Shown: positions 17,609-27,365, counted from the stretch's first letter. The stretch is DNA of 64,000 bases from Pseudomonas sihuiensis (GCF_900106015.1 NZ_LT629797.1:868001-932000); one strand, 5' to 3'. Notes: generated from the letters alone by a model not told the origin. Made by a program: numbers and translations.

Positions 17609-18310
17609 ATGCCTGTCTGCCAAACCCCGATCATCGTCGCCCTCGACTTTCCCAGCCGTGATGCTGCTCTGGCGCTGGCCGATCAGCTCGATCCGGCGCT
17701 GTGTCGGGTCAAGGTCGGCAAGGAGCTGTTCACCCGTAGCGGCCCACAAGTGGTCGAGGCGTTGCAGGCCAAGGGCTTCGAGCTGTTTCTCGATCTGAAA
17801 TTCCACGACATCCCCAACACCACGGCGATGGCGGTCAAGGCCGCGGCGGAGCTGGGCGTGTGGATGGTCAACGTGCACTGCTCCGGCGGCCTGCGCATGA
17901 TGGCGGCCTGTCGTAACGAGCTGGACAAGCTGGCTGGCGCCAAGCCACTGCTGATCGGCGTGACAGTGCTGACCAGCATGGAACAGCAGGACCTGGCCGG
18001 CATCGGCCTGGACGTGCCGCCGCAGGAGCAGGTACTGCGCCTGGCCGGCCTGGCTGCCGATGCCGGGCTTGACGGCCTGGTCTGCTCGGCGCAGGAGGCG
18101 CAGGCTCTGAAGGTCGCGCAGCCGCGTCTGCAACTGGTCACGCCGGGCATTCGTCCCGCCGGCAGCAACGCCGACGACCAGAAGCGCATCCTCACCCCTC
18201 GCCAGGCGCTGGAGGCCGGCTCCGATTATCTGGTTATCGGCCGCCCGATCAGCCAGGCTGCCGATCCGGCGCAGGCGCTGGCAGTGGTGGTTGCCGAACT
18301 GCGCGCCTGA
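17609..18310 (+). CDS. pyrF: Orotidine 5'-phosphate decarboxylase PyrF
   Basis: A 233-residue enzyme making UMP from OMP, the last step of pyrimidine synthesis. It has the active-site motif [10 protein letters not shown] with catalytic Lys and Asp, and TPGIRP and VIGRPI near the phosphate-binding end. The ATG at 17609 ([16 protein letters not shown]) matches the family's usual N-terminus; the longer open frame from 17549 is not expected. The ribosome site is weak. Confidence 0.96.
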   Translation: MPVCQTPIIVALDFPSRDAALALADQLDPALCRVKVGKELFTRSGPQVVEALQAKGFELFLDLKFHDIPNTTAMAVKAAAELGVWMVNVHCSGGLRMMAACRNELDKLAGAKPLLIGVTVLTSMEQQDLAGIGLDVPPQEQVLRLAGLAADAGLDGLVCSAQEAQALKVAQPRLQLVTPGIRPAGSNADDQKRILTPRQALEAGSDYLVIGRPISQAADPAQALAVVVAELRA

Positions 18311-18315
18311 GCCCT

Positions 18316-18384
18316 GTAGCCCGGATGAAATCCGGGGGGGGGCTGGTATGCCGTCCGATCTGTCCCGGATTTCATCCGGGCTAC
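18316..18384. repeat. REP-like inverted pair after pyrF
   Basis: GTAGCCCGGATGAAATCCGGG and its inverted copy CCCGGATTTCATCCGGGCTAC flank a 27-base spacer that begins with an 8-G run. It may also act as the pyrF transcript end. Confidence 0.8.
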
Positions 18385-18529
18385 CCGCTGATCGCGACGC
18401 CGCGCTGGTGGAGTCGCCATCAGCGCCCTGCATGACCCTTCACTCCAGAGCCTGATAGTGCTGCTCACCGTCTGGCTTGCTGGCTAGACTCCTCGCCAAT
18501 TCAACAAGAATCGCTGCGAGGAAGCAGAC

Positions 18530-19291
18530 ATGAGCATGACGTTTTCCGGCCAGGTCGCCCTGGTCACCGGTGCAGCAGCCGGTATTGGCCGTGCCACCGC
18601 CCAGGCCTTCGCTGCCGAAGGGCTCAAGGTGGTGGTTTCCGATGTCGACGTGGCCGGTGGCGAGGGCACCGTCGAGCTGATTCGCGCGGCCGGCGGCGAG
18701 GCCTGCTTCGTGCGTTGCGACGTGACCCGCGATGCCGAAGTCAAGGCGCTGATGGATGCGACCGTGGCGCAGTACGGCCGCCTGGACTATGCCTTCAACA
18801 ACGCCGGTATCGAAATCGAGAAGGGCAAGCTGGCCGACGGTAACGAAGCCGAGTTCGACGCCATCATGGGCGTCAACGTCAAGGGTGTGTGGCTGTGCAT
18901 GAAGCACCAGATCCCCTTGCTGCTGGCCCAGGGCGGTGGTGCCATCGTCAACACCGCTTCGGTGGCCGGCCTGGGTGCCGCGCCGAAGATGAGCATCTAC
19001 GCCGCCTCCAAGCATGCGGTGATCGGCCTGACCAAATCGGCGGCGATCGAGTACGCCAAGAAGAAGGTGCGGGTAAACGCGGTCTGCCCGGCGGTGATCG
19101 ACACCGACATGTTCCGCCGCGCCTATGAGGCGGATCCGAAGAAGGCGGAGTTCGCCGCCGCCATGCACCCGGTCGGGCGCATCGGCAAGGTCGAGGAGAT
19201 CGCGGCTGCCGTGCTCTATCTGTGCAGCGACCACGCAGCATTCACCACTGGTCAGGCATTGGCCGTGGATGGCGGGGCCACAGCAATATAA
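18530..19291 (+). CDS. SDR-family oxidoreductase
   Basis: A 253-residue classical SDR. It has nucleotide motif TGAAAGIGRA, DVDVAG after beta-2, NNAG, catalytic YAASK at about residue 158 and a C-terminal TGQALAVDGGA. It belongs to the broad glucose-1-dehydrogenase/cyclopentanol-dehydrogenase-like group. The substrate cannot be read from sequence. ATG at 18530 follows GAGGAAG. It is monocistronic. Confidence 0.85.
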   Translation: MSMTFSGQVALVTGAAAGIGRATAQAFAAEGLKVVVSDVDVAGGEGTVELIRAAGGEACFVRCDVTRDAEVKALMDATVAQYGRLDYAFNNAGIEIEKGKLADGNEAEFDAIMGVNVKGVWLCMKHQIPLLLAQGGGAIVNTASVAGLGAAPKMSIYAASKHAVIGLTKSAAIEYAKKKVRVNAVCPAVIDTDMFRRAYEADPKKAEFAAAMHPVGRIGKVEEIAAAVLYLCSDHAAFTTGQALAVDGGATAI

Positions 19292-19403
19292 AGGCTCTAG
19301 CCCGGTAGTCTGCAAGCAGGCTAAGGTTGGCTCGCAGGGCCACTGTCAGCAGTGGTCCTGACTCAGCACAATCCTGCCAGGTTCAACTGGAGCGATAACA
19401 ATA

Positions 19404-20300
19404 ATGACCGCCGATCCCTTGCTGACGTTTTTCCTTCCCGCTGCGCTGGGCATCATCATGCTCGGGCTTGGTCTGTCACTGAGCCTGGCCGATTTCGCCC
19501 GCGTAGCCAAATTCCCCAAACCGGTGTTGATCGGCCTGGCTTGCCAGCTGCTGCTGTTGCCGCTGGCGTGCTTCTTCCTGGCCAAATTGTTCGGTCTGGC
19601 GCCGGCCCTGGCCGTCGGCCTGATGCTGTTGGCTGCCTCGCCGGGTGGCACCACCGCCAATCTCTACAGTCATCTGGCTCACGGCGACGTGGCGTTGAAT
19701 ATCACCCTCACCGCGGTCAACTCGGTGATCGCGATTCTGACCATGCCGCTGATCGTCAATCTGTCGCTGGCCTACTTCATGTCGGCCGATCAGGCCATCC
19801 CTCTGCAGTTCGCCAAGGTGGTGCAGGTATTCGCAATCGTCCTCGGGCCGGTGGCCATCGGCATGTGGCTGCGCAGTCGTTTTCCGGGCTTTGCCGAGCG
19901 CATGCAGAAGCCGGTGAAGATCATCTCGGCGTTGTTCCTGCTGCTGATCATCCTGTTGGCGGTGGCCAAGGACTGGCGCACCTTCGTCGATTACGCGCCT
20001 GCGGTGGGCGGCGCGGCGCTGGCCTTCAACCTGCTGAGCATGGCGGTGGGCTACTGCGTGCCCAGGCTGCTCAAGCTCAATCTGCGTCAGGCCATCGCCA
20101 TCGCCATGGAGATCGGCATCCACAACGGCACCCTGGCCATCGCCCTGGCGCTGAGCCCGGCGCTGCTGAACAACCCGACCATGGCCATTCCCGCGGCCAT
20201 CTACAGCCTGATCATGTTCATCACGGCGGCGTTGTTCGGCCTGTGGGTCAACCGTGTGCATGGCGCAGAGCTTGCTCACGAAACGGTGGCTGAACAGTAG
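19404..20300 (+). CDS. Bile acid:sodium symporter (BASS) family transporter
   Basis: A 298-residue inner-membrane protein with about 9-10 hydrophobic segments. It carries the family segment LLAASPGGTTANLYSHLAHG and the helix-9 EIGIHNGTLAIA, typical of BASS/NorM-like sodium-organic anion symporters. The substrate is unknown. The start at 19404 follows GGAGCG. The stop codon TAG is formed by the first bases of a REP element. Confidence 0.87.
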   Translation: MTADPLLTFFLPAALGIIMLGLGLSLSLADFARVAKFPKPVLIGLACQLLLLPLACFFLAKLFGLAPALAVGLMLLAASPGGTTANLYSHLAHGDVALNITLTAVNSVIAILTMPLIVNLSLAYFMSADQAIPLQFAKVVQVFAIVLGPVAIGMWLRSRFPGFAERMQKPVKIISALFLLLIILLAVAKDWRTFVDYAPAVGGAALAFNLLSMAVGYCVPRLLKLNLRQAIAIAMEIGIHNGTLAIALALSPALLNNPTMAIPAAIYSLIMFITAALFGLWVNRVHGAELAHETVAEQ

Positions 20301-20361
20301 GGTGCGCCGTGCGCACCGCTTGAACACGCTGTTATCCAGTGGTGCGCACGGCGCACCCTAC
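20297..20361. repeat. REP-like inverted pair at the BASS gene 3' end
   Basis: GTAGGGTGCGCCGTGCGCACC and an inverted copy GGTGCGCACGGCGCACCCTAC. Its bases 2-4 are the TAG stop of the transporter gene. It is the same family as 7279-7328 and lies between convergent genes. Confidence 0.85.
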
Positions 20362-20387
20362 CGCTCGTAGCCCAGATTGCATCGGAG

Positions 20388-21578
20388 TTAGCGCTTGCCC
20401 CAGTTCAGCACGGCCAGGGTCAGTAGGCCAGCGACTATGCCCCAGAATGCCGAGCCGACGCCCGCCAGGGTCATGCCGGAGGCGGTGACCAGGAAGGTGA
20501 TCAGCGCCGCTTCGCGCTCGTTGGGCTCGCTCATGGCTTGGGTCAGGCCGCCGATGATCGAGGCGAACAGTGCCAGCGCGGCGATTGACAGGATCAACGC
20601 CGCCGGCAGCGCCGCGAACAGCGAAGCCAGGGTGGCGCCGAAGATGCCGGCGATGGCGTAGAACACCCCGCACCAGACCGCTGCGGTGTAGCGCTTGCGC
20701 GGGTCTTCATGAGCTTCAGGGCCGGCACAGATGGCGGCGCTGATGGCGGCCATATGAATGCCATGGCTGCCGAACGGCGCCATCAGGATCGATACCAGGC
20801 CAGTGCTGGTCAGCAGCGGTGAGGCCGGCACGTCATAGCCATTGGCGCGTAGAACGGCCATGCCCGGCAGGTTCTGCGAGGCCATGGCGACGATGAACAG
20901 CGGAATACCGATGCTGATGGCGGCGGCCAGCGAGAAGCTCGGCGTGGTCCATTCAGGCGTGGCCAGTTGCAACTGGAAATCGCTGAAGTCCAGGAGGCCG
21001 AAGACCGCGGCCAGCACGCTGCCGACGATCAGCGCAGAGAGCACCGAGTAACGCGGCCACAGGCGCTTGCCGAGCAGGTAGGCAAGCAGCATGGCGATCA
21101 CCAGAAAGGGCTGTTGCTCGGCGGCCACGCAGATTTCCAGGCCGATCTTGAACAACACACCGGCCAGCAGCGCGGCGGCGATGGAGCCTGGTATACGGCG
21201 CATCAGGCGGTCGAAGGTGCCGGTCAGACCGATCAGTACGATCAGCCCCGAGGCCAGGATGTAGGCACCAATGGCCTCACCGTAGGAGACCTGCGGCAGG
21301 CTGGTGATCAGCAGCGCAGCGCCAGGGGTGGACCAGGCGATCATCACCGGCGCGCGATAACGCAGCGAGAGCACAATGCAGCACAGCGCCATGCCGATCG
21401 ACAGCGCCCAGATCCACGAGGAAATCTGCCCTGCAGTGAGGCCGGCAGCCTGGCCAGCCTGGAACATCAGCACCAGGGAACTGGTGTAGCCGGTGAGCAT
21501 GGCGATGAAGCCAGCGACCACGGCCGAGGTGGAGGTGTCCGCCAGTGGGCGCAGACGAGTAGGGGCGGCGTCTTGCAT
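20388..21578 (-). CDS. benE: Benzoate/H+ symporter BenE-family transporter
   Basis: A 396-residue membrane protein with about 12 spans. It has the BenE family segments AVVAGFIAMLTGYTSS and AWSTPGAALLITSLP. The ATG at 21578 overlaps the stop of the LysE-type gene by one base, so the two are coupled. BenE members import benzoate, but no benzoate catabolic genes are nearby, so the substrate is open and the symbol reflects family only. Confidence 0.82.
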   Translation of the reverse strand: MQDAAPTRLRPLADTSTSAVVAGFIAMLTGYTSSLVLMFQAGQAAGLTAGQISSWIWALSIGMALCCIVLSLRYRAPVMIAWSTPGAALLITSLPQVSYGEAIGAYILASGLIVLIGLTGTFDRLMRRIPGSIAAALLAGVLFKIGLEICVAAEQQPFLVIAMLLAYLLGKRLWPRYSVLSALIVGSVLAAVFGLLDFSDFQLQLATPEWTTPSFSLAAAISIGIPLFIVAMASQNLPGMAVLRANGYDVPASPLLTSTGLVSILMAPFGSHGIHMAAISAAICAGPEAHEDPRKRYTAAVWCGVFYAIAGIFGATLASLFAALPAALILSIAALALFASIIGGLTQAMSEPNEREAALITFLVTASGMTLAGVGSAFWGIVAGLLTLAVLNWGKR

Positions 21579-22189
21579 CAGAACATTCCAGTGTCGACGA
21601 TGATGGGGTAGAGCGAGGCGACCAGCAGCAGCGCCATGCCGATGTTGAAGGCGCGTAGCGCGCGCGGGTTGTCCAGCCACTTGCGCAGCATACTGCCGGC
21701 GACGGTCCACAACCCCACGCTGGGGCAGTTGACCAGGGCAAACAGGGCGGCGATCAACAGTACGTTGCTGAAGAAGCCATCCTGCGGCGTGTAGGTGGTG
21801 ATGGCGCCGATGGCCATGATCCATGCCTTGGGGTTGACCCACTGAAAGGCCGCCGCCTGGATGAAGGTGAACGGCTTGGCCTCTGGATTCTCGCGGCTCT
21901 GCGGTGCGCCGGACTGGGCGATCTTCCAGGCCAGATAAAGCAGGTACGCGGCGCCGACATAGCGCAGTACATCGTGCAGCACCGGCAGGCGTTGGAACAC
22001 CTGGCCGAGGCCCAGGCCCACGGCAGCCACCAGCAGCATGAAGCCCAGGCTGATGCCGAGCATGTGTGGAATGCTGCGGCGCACGCCGAAGTTCACCCCG
22101 GAGGCGAGTAGCATCATGTTGTTGGGGCCGGGCGTCACCGAGGTGACGAAGGCGAAGGCGATGAAGGCGAGCAGCAGTTCGGTGGACAT
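21578..22189 (-). CDS. LysE/RhtB-family exporter
   Basis: A 203-residue, about 6-span membrane protein. It has the N-terminal signature TSVTPGPNNMMLLASG and helix 2 starting near GISLGF, typical of LysE/Rht amino-acid exporters. The ATG at 22189 has GGAGAACG upstream. It is transcribed ahead of the BenE-type gene with a TGATG overlap. Substrate unknown. Confidence 0.88.
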   Translation of the reverse strand: MSTELLLAFIAFAFVTSVTPGPNNMMLLASGVNFGVRRSIPHMLGISLGFMLLVAAVGLGLGQVFQRLPVLHDVLRYVGAAYLLYLAWKIAQSGAPQSRENPEAKPFTFIQAAAFQWVNPKAWIMAIGAITTYTPQDGFFSNVLLIAALFALVNCPSVGLWTVAGSMLRKWLDNPRALRAFNIGMALLLVASLYPIIVDTGMF

Positions 22190-22332
22190 GGTCGTTCTCC
22201 GGTGACTGGCAAAGCCTATTGCGCGGCCGCCACGCCGTCGCGGTACAGCCACCGGTGGGTTGAACCGTACAGTCTGGTCAAGCGCTGCCTGGATGGTTAG
22301 CCTCGGCTTTTTGCCGAGCAAGGATAAAGGCG

Positions 22333-22980
22333 ATGCAACCAGACAATCCCTACAGTGCGCCGCAGGTGGAGTTGCTCGACAGCGCGGGCGTACAGTCGTT
22401 GCCAGGTTGGAGCGCCAGGCAACTGCAGGTGCTGGGCTGGCTGGCGCTGGTCTCGGTGGTAGCCAACGCGCTGGTGGTCGGGCTTACATTTGCCGGAGCC
22501 CTGCTGGAGGCGGATGAAGCTGAACTGCTGTTTACCTACACCGGCTGGCTTAGCCTGGCGCTGGCGTTACTCGGCTGCTACCTGCTGCTGCGCTTCAAAG
22601 CCTTTGCCGAAGCCCGCTTTTTCGCGCGCAACCTCAGTGTACCGATCTGGTTGCTGCTTGCGGTGACGCTGCTGTTGGAGGCAGTGGACATGCTTTTCGG
22701 TGACCAATTGTTCGCCGGATTGGACTGGCAGACCATCGGCTATATGGCGCTGTTGGGTCTTATGGGCATATGCACCACCTGGCTGGGGATACGGTTGCTC
22801 AAGCTGCAAAGTCCCTATCCGGCGCTGAAAGTGATGGCCTGGCTCGATATCGTTGGTGGGCTGATGCTGGCCAGCGTGCTGTTGATGCTGGTGGCGTTGC
22901 TGCCGTTGCTTGGGGCCGGCGTGGCGCTGATGCTGGTGTTCTTCAAGGGCGCTGCCGAGTTGCAGGGGGTTGCGGACTGA
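22333..22980 (+). CDS. Conserved-type membrane protein of unknown function
   Basis: A 215-residue protein starting MQPDNPYSAPQVELL, an NPYSAP N-terminus seen in many short bacterial membrane proteins. About five hydrophobic segments follow, at roughly residues 36-57, 66-84, 100-115, 136-155 and 175-205. AAGGAT stands before the ATG. No catalytic motif is recognised. It is divergent from lysE/benE. Confidence 0.7.
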   Translation: MQPDNPYSAPQVELLDSAGVQSLPGWSARQLQVLGWLALVSVVANALVVGLTFAGALLEADEAELLFTYTGWLSLALALLGCYLLLRFKAFAEARFFARNLSVPIWLLLAVTLLLEAVDMLFGDQLFAGLDWQTIGYMALLGLMGICTTWLGIRLLKLQSPYPALKVMAWLDIVGGLMLASVLLMLVALLPLLGAGVALMLVFFKGAAELQGVAD

Positions 22981-23051
22981 CTGCGTCCAAACGGCAAGAG
23001 CCGCCTGATGGGCACAAGGCCAAATCACCGCGGGGGCAGCGCTACAGACCT

Positions 23052-23136
23052 GTAGGAGCCGGCTTGCCGGCGATGCTTTGCCTCTATGAGCCTGGTGCTC
23101 GCCGAGACGCTTGATCGCCAGCAAGCTGGCTCCTAC
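23052..23136. repeat. REP inverted pair before the TonB receptor 3' end
   Basis: GTAGGAGCCGGCTTGCCGGCGAT and inverted GATCGCCAGCAAGCTGGCTCCTAC around a 37-base spacer. The family recurs at 29140-29201. It lies between convergent genes. Confidence 0.85.
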
Positions 23137-23184
23137 ACAGTCATTTTTCTACGTTTGACTGACAGGCATTAGCCCTTCGGGTGG

Positions 23185-25593
23185 TCACCATTTGTAGTCG
23201 AGACTGGCTGTGACCCGGCGTGGGTCGCCGGCATAGCAGTAGAAACCATCGCAGGTGGCCAGGTATTCCTTGTCGAACAGGTTGTTGGCGTTGAGCGATA
23301 CGCTGGCGCCACGCAGGTTGGCGTCGAGCTGGCCGAGGTCGTAACGCACCGCGGCGTCGTAGACGGTATAGGCGCTGCTGTGGCCGTCGGAAGGATCACG
23401 GACGAAGCCCATGCTGCCGACGGCTATGTTGTCGGTGGAGCCGACGAAGCGGGCGCCAAAACCGATGCCGAAACCCGCCAGCACACCCTGGTTCCAGTCA
23501 TAGTCGGCCCAGATCGATGCCTGATGCTCGGGGATCAGCGGCAGGGCGCGGTTCTTGTCGCGCGGGTCACCGACCTCGGTCATCTTGCTGTTGGTGTAGC
23601 TGTAGGAGGCGGTCAGGCTGAGGTTCTCGGTGATGTTACCGGTAGCCTCCAGCTCCAGGCCACGTACCTCTACCTCGCTCACCGGCTCGGTGGCCCCGGC
23701 GATGTTGGTGGTCACGATGTTTTGCCGCGTCAGGTCATAGACGGCAGCGGTGAACAGCATGTCGCTGCCCGGCGGTTGATACTTGATGCCCAGCTCGTAC
23801 TGCTTGCCGGTGCTGGGTTTGAACGCCGCGCCGCCGTTGCCGCCTGCTTCGGCCTGGAAGGATTCGGCATAGGACACATAAGGCGTGAAACCGGAATCGA
23901 ACACGTAGCTCAGCGCCGCATTGCCGCTGAATTGGCTGTCGCGGCGGCTGTCCCTGGCATCGTTGGCGTTGTGGAACACCGAGTCGGTGTCCAAGCGATC
24001 CCAGCGGCCGCCTAGGGTCAGGCGCCAGGCGTCGAGTGCCATCTGGTCCTGCAGATAGAGGCCCGTGTTTCTGCGTTTCTGGTTGTAGTCCTGGAAGGCC
24101 GTGTAGCTGATACCACTGAAGTCCTGGCCATAAATCGGGCGGATGATGTTGCTACTCGGCGCAGTACCGTACAGCCAGCGGTAATCGGTCTCGACGCGCA
24201 GGTAGTCGAGGCCCAGCAGCAGGGTGTGCCCGATTGCACCGGTGTTGAAATCGGCCTGGAAGTTGTTGTCCACGGCGAAGTGGCTGATGTTTTCGTCATA
24301 CACGTTGGCACCACGCGCAACCGTACCGTCGTCAGCGACGGCGGTGGCCCAGCCACCGGCCGTGATGATCTGGTTATCCAGCTCAAGCTTGCTGTAGCGC
24401 AGGTTCTGATTGAACTGCCAGATATCGTTGATGCGGTGCTCGAAGGCATAGCCCAGTGCATAGAAGGTCTTGTCGTAGAACTCCCAGTCAGGGTCGCCAA
24501 GGTTCTTGTGGTAGTCGACCTTGCCGGCCGGGGTGCTCAACTTGGTGCCTTGCAGCGGCAGGAACTGGCTGGTGCCGCCGGTATCGTCACGGTTGAACTG
24601 GCTGAGGAAGGTCAGTTTGCTGTCGTCGGCAATGTTCCAGGTCAGGCTGGGCGCCAGGTTGAAACGCTGGTCGTCCATATGCTCGATAACGGTGCCACTG
24701 TCACGGCCGGTACCGCTGAAACGGTAGAGAAAGCGACCTTCATCGTCGATCTTGCCGGTGCTGTCGAAGCTGATCTGCTTGTGGTTGTAGTTACCAACCT
24801 GCACCTGCACTTCATGGCTGCTTTCGGCCTGCGGGCGGCGGCTGACGGCATCCACCAGGCCGCCGGGCGGGGTCTGGCCATACACTGCCGAGGCCGGGCC
24901 GCGCAGCACGGCGACGCGTTCCAGGTTCCAGGTTTCCAGTTTGGGCATGGCGTAGCTGCCCTTGGGCAGTGGCAGGCCGTCGAGCATCTGGATCGGTTCG
25001 AAACCGCGGATTTTCATCCAGTCGGCGCGGCTGTCGCTGCCGTAGCTGCTGGCGATGACACCCGGCATATAGCGCACGGCGTCATCGAGGTTCTGCACCT
25101 TGCGGTCCTGCATCTGCTCGCGGGTGGCGACGGAGATCGAGCGTGGGGTTTCCAGCAGCGGCGTGTCGGTCTTGGTGCCGGTCGCGGTGCGGTTGGCCAG
25201 ATAACCACGGGTTGGGCCCCAGGCGGTCTCGGCGGTCTGTTCGCTGGCTGTCACGGTCACGTCCGGCAGTGCCATTGCTGCTTCTGCCGCAGGGGCCAGG
25301 CTGTAGGCGCCGCCGTTGCCGCCTTGCAGCTGCAGGCCGGTGCCACGCAGCGCCTGATTGAGGGCTTCGATGGCTTCGTAGTCGCCGCTGACCGGTGCCG
25401 AGTTCTTGCCCTCGGTCAGGGCTGGATCGATGCTCAGGGTCACGCCGGCCTGGCTGGCGATCTGGTTGAGCGTGGCTGCCAGAGGACCGGAAGGCAGTTG
25501 GTAGACCTCGGCATGGGCCAGCCCGGCATGGCCGGCAAAGGCGATGGTCAGGGCCAACAGCGTGTGGCGGAAAGGGGCAGGGCGGAAGGACAT
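23185..25593 (-). CDS. TonB-dependent siderophore receptor with signalling domain
   Basis: An 802-residue outer-membrane receptor. Signal peptide (residues 1-28), then an STN signalling domain (VYQLPSGPLAATLNQIASQAG, about 30-100) as in FpvA/FecA transducers. A plug domain (TPRSISVATREQMQDRKV) precedes a 22-strand barrel ending LDYKW with the C-terminal aromatic. Together with the sigma and anti-sigma genes upstream it forms a cell-surface signalling unit. The ligand is probably a ferric siderophore, identity unknown. Start ATG at 25593. Confidence 0.92.
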   Translation of the reverse strand: MSFRPAPFRHTLLALTIAFAGHAGLAHAEVYQLPSGPLAATLNQIASQAGVTLSIDPALTEGKNSAPVSGDYEAIEALNQALRGTGLQLQGGNGGAYSLAPAAEAAMALPDVTVTASEQTAETAWGPTRGYLANRTATGTKTDTPLLETPRSISVATREQMQDRKVQNLDDAVRYMPGVIASSYGSDSRADWMKIRGFEPIQMLDGLPLPKGSYAMPKLETWNLERVAVLRGPASAVYGQTPPGGLVDAVSRRPQAESSHEVQVQVGNYNHKQISFDSTGKIDDEGRFLYRFSGTGRDSGTVIEHMDDQRFNLAPSLTWNIADDSKLTFLSQFNRDDTGGTSQFLPLQGTKLSTPAGKVDYHKNLGDPDWEFYDKTFYALGYAFEHRINDIWQFNQNLRYSKLELDNQIITAGGWATAVADDGTVARGANVYDENISHFAVDNNFQADFNTGAIGHTLLLGLDYLRVETDYRWLYGTAPSSNIIRPIYGQDFSGISYTAFQDYNQKRRNTGLYLQDQMALDAWRLTLGGRWDRLDTDSVFHNANDARDSRRDSQFSGNAALSYVFDSGFTPYVSYAESFQAEAGGNGGAAFKPSTGKQYELGIKYQPPGSDMLFTAAVYDLTRQNIVTTNIAGATEPVSEVEVRGLELEATGNITENLSLTASYSYTNSKMTEVGDPRDKNRALPLIPEHQASIWADYDWNQGVLAGFGIGFGARFVGSTDNIAVGSMGFVRDPSDGHSSAYTVYDAAVRYDLGQLDANLRGASVSLNANNLFDKEYLATCDGFYCYAGDPRRVTASLDYKW

Positions 25594-25673
25594 TGCGAAC
25601 GTCTCCTAAGAGTTAATGTATCTCAATGTCCTTTTGCCGAAGCAGGAAAGAAAAATGACAGGGGCGGAGAAAA

Positions 25674-26633
25674 TTATTTTTCTGCCGGCACCACACGAGT
25701 CCACCAGGGGCCCAATTGCTCGGTGCGCACGGGCAGGCTCAGCGCCAAAGCGGCCAGCGCCTTGTCGCTGTCGTGCAGTGGGAAGCTGCCGCTGATACGC
25801 AGCCCGGCCAGGCTCGGGTCGAGGCTCAGATAGCCACTGCGGTATTCGCCGAGCTGATCGATCAGGCGTTGCAGGGGCAGGTTGTCCGCCACCAGCATGC
25901 CGCGACTCCAGGCGTCGGCGCCGATGGGCGCTGGGTGGCTGTCGCTGAGGTGCTGGCTGTCCATGCGCACCTGTTCGCCGCTGTGGATGATGCGTTCCTG
26001 CGAGCCGGCCAGCGGCCTGGCAGCGACCGCTGACTGCAGCACGATCAGTTCGGTCGCAGTACCTTCGCGTCGGACCAGGAATCGCGTCCCCAACGCACGC
26101 AGTCGTCCCTGCTCCGTTTCGACGATGAAGGGGCGGGTATCGCCCTTGGCGGTCTGAACCAGGATTTCGCCACTGCGCAGGTGCAGGCGTCGTTCGTTGT
26201 CGTCGAATGCGATATCCAGCGCACTGCGGCTGTTGAGGCGCACCTGGCTGCGGTCGGCGAGTAACAGGTCGCGTTGTTCTCCGCTGGCGGTATGGTAGTC
26301 GGCTAGGTAATCGCCAAGCGGGCGCTGCTGAGCCAGCAGCACCAGCGTTATGCCCGCGGCCAGCAGCAGACCCAGGGCGCTACCGCCAAGGCGGCGCAGG
26401 CTGCGGCGACGGCTGACGCTGCTCTGCAACAGGGCGCGTCGTGCCATCGGCGTGCTGGCGGCAGAAAGCTGCTGGTCGATGCCGCCGAGGCGTCGCCAGA
26501 CCAGGCCATGCTCCGGGTGCGCGGCCAGCCAGTCGGTGAAGTCGTGGCGTTGCTGCTCGCTGGCTTCGCCCGAGTCCAGGCACAGCTGCCAGGCGATGGC
26601 CTCGTCGAGCACGCGAGCCGAGACCTGGCTCAT
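25674..26633 (-). CDS. FecR-family anti-sigma factor
   Basis: A 319-residue protein. The N-terminal DUF4880 region (ARVLDEAIAWQLCLDSGE, then TDWLAAHPEH) contacts the sigma factor. A single membrane span near residues 92-112 (LGGSALGLLLAAGITLVLLA) is followed by a periplasmic FecR domain that reads the receptor's STN domain. The ATG at 26633 overlaps the sigma factor stop in an ATGA arrangement, so translation is coupled. Confidence 0.92.
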   Translation of the reverse strand: MSQVSARVLDEAIAWQLCLDSGEASEQQRHDFTDWLAAHPEHGLVWRRLGGIDQQLSAASTPMARRALLQSSVSRRRSLRRLGGSALGLLLAAGITLVLLAQQRPLGDYLADYHTASGEQRDLLLADRSQVRLNSRSALDIAFDDNERRLHLRSGEILVQTAKGDTRPFIVETEQGRLRALGTRFLVRREGTATELIVLQSAVAARPLAGSQERIIHSGEQVRMDSQHLSDSHPAPIGADAWSRGMLVADNLPLQRLIDQLGEYRSGYLSLDPSLAGLRISGSFPLHDSDKALAALALSLPVRTEQLGPWWTRVVPAEK

Positions 26634-27148
26634 TGCGGCGCTCCGTACAGCGCGATGTAGCACTGGCGCAGGCCCTGGGCGAGGTATTGACGCACGCGCG
26701 ACGGGGACACGCCAAGGCGCTCGGCGATCTCGGCATGACCGAGGCCATCCAGACGGTTATAGAGGAACGCTGCGCGTGCCTTGCTCGACAGCTGACCGAG
26801 CAGGTGATCGATCTCGGCCAGTTGCTCCAGGGCCAGGGTCTGTTCTTCCGGGCTGGGTTGCACGGCTTGCGGAGCCAGCGCGAGTTCTTCCAGATAGGTA
26901 CGTTCCAGCGCATGGCGGCGAAACTGGTCGACCAGCAGCCCCTTGGCGATGGTGGTAAGCAGGGCTCTGGGCTCGCGCGGGCTGTGCAGGTCGGCGCGAC
27001 CGAGCAGGCGGACGAAGGTGTCCTGGCTCAGGTCTTCGGCGCGCTGCGCGCAGTTCAGGCTTTTGCGCAGCCAGCCGAACAGCCAGTCACGGTGATCGCG
27101 ATAAAGCAGACCGACCAGCTGCTGATTGCTGGAATCCTGAACCGACAC
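26630..27148 (-). CDS. ECF sigma factor, iron-starvation (FecI) type
   Basis: About 172 residues. Region 2 is LYRDHRDWLFGWLRKSLN...AEDLSQDTFVRLL and region 4 is LSSKARAAFLYNRLDGLGHAEIAERLGVS. It directs transcription of the neighbouring receptor gene. The GTG at 27148 is chosen because GAGGT lies 5 bases upstream; a GTG at 27154 would fall inside that site. A Fur box lies about 30 bases upstream of the start. Confidence 0.92.
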   Translation of the reverse strand: MSVQDSSNQQLVGLLYRDHRDWLFGWLRKSLNCAQRAEDLSQDTFVRLLGRADLHSPREPRALLTTIAKGLLVDQFRRHALERTYLEELALAPQAVQPSPEEQTLALEQLAEIDHLLGQLSSKARAAFLYNRLDGLGHAEIAERLGVSPSRVRQYLAQGLRQCYIALYGAPQ

Positions 27149-27176
27149 GCGCACCTCGCGAGATCTAAGTTAAGGT

Positions 27177-27195
27177 GATAATGATTCGCATATGA
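27177..27195 (-). promoter_or_regulatory. Fur box upstream of the ECF sigma gene
   Basis: GATAATGATTCGCATATGA matches the 19-base Fur consensus at about 12 positions, with the whole left half GATAATGAT intact. This fits iron repression of the sigma/anti-sigma pair, as for other FecI-type systems. Confidence 0.75.
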
Positions 27196-27285
27196 TTGCA
27201 GAGGTCGTGTCAGGGTGCAATCACGCGTTGGCGTGGCATGACCGGTGGCGCGAAGGGCAGGGGCAGGACGGCAAGAAAATTGCGG

Positions 27286-27346
27286 ATGCAGGAGCGAGTG
27301 CGGCTCGTAAAGGGCGCGGGTTCGCGAGCAGAGCTCGCTCCTACGG
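27286..27346. repeat. REP-like palindrome after the MarR gene
   Basis: A GAGCGAGTGCGGCTCG arm and CGAGCAGAGCTCGCTCCTAC arm of another GTAGGAGCGAG-type palindrome lie between the MarR gene's 3' end and the sigma gene's upstream region. Confidence 0.6.
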
Positions 27347-27365
27347 GGGAGTGTGACGATGATGC

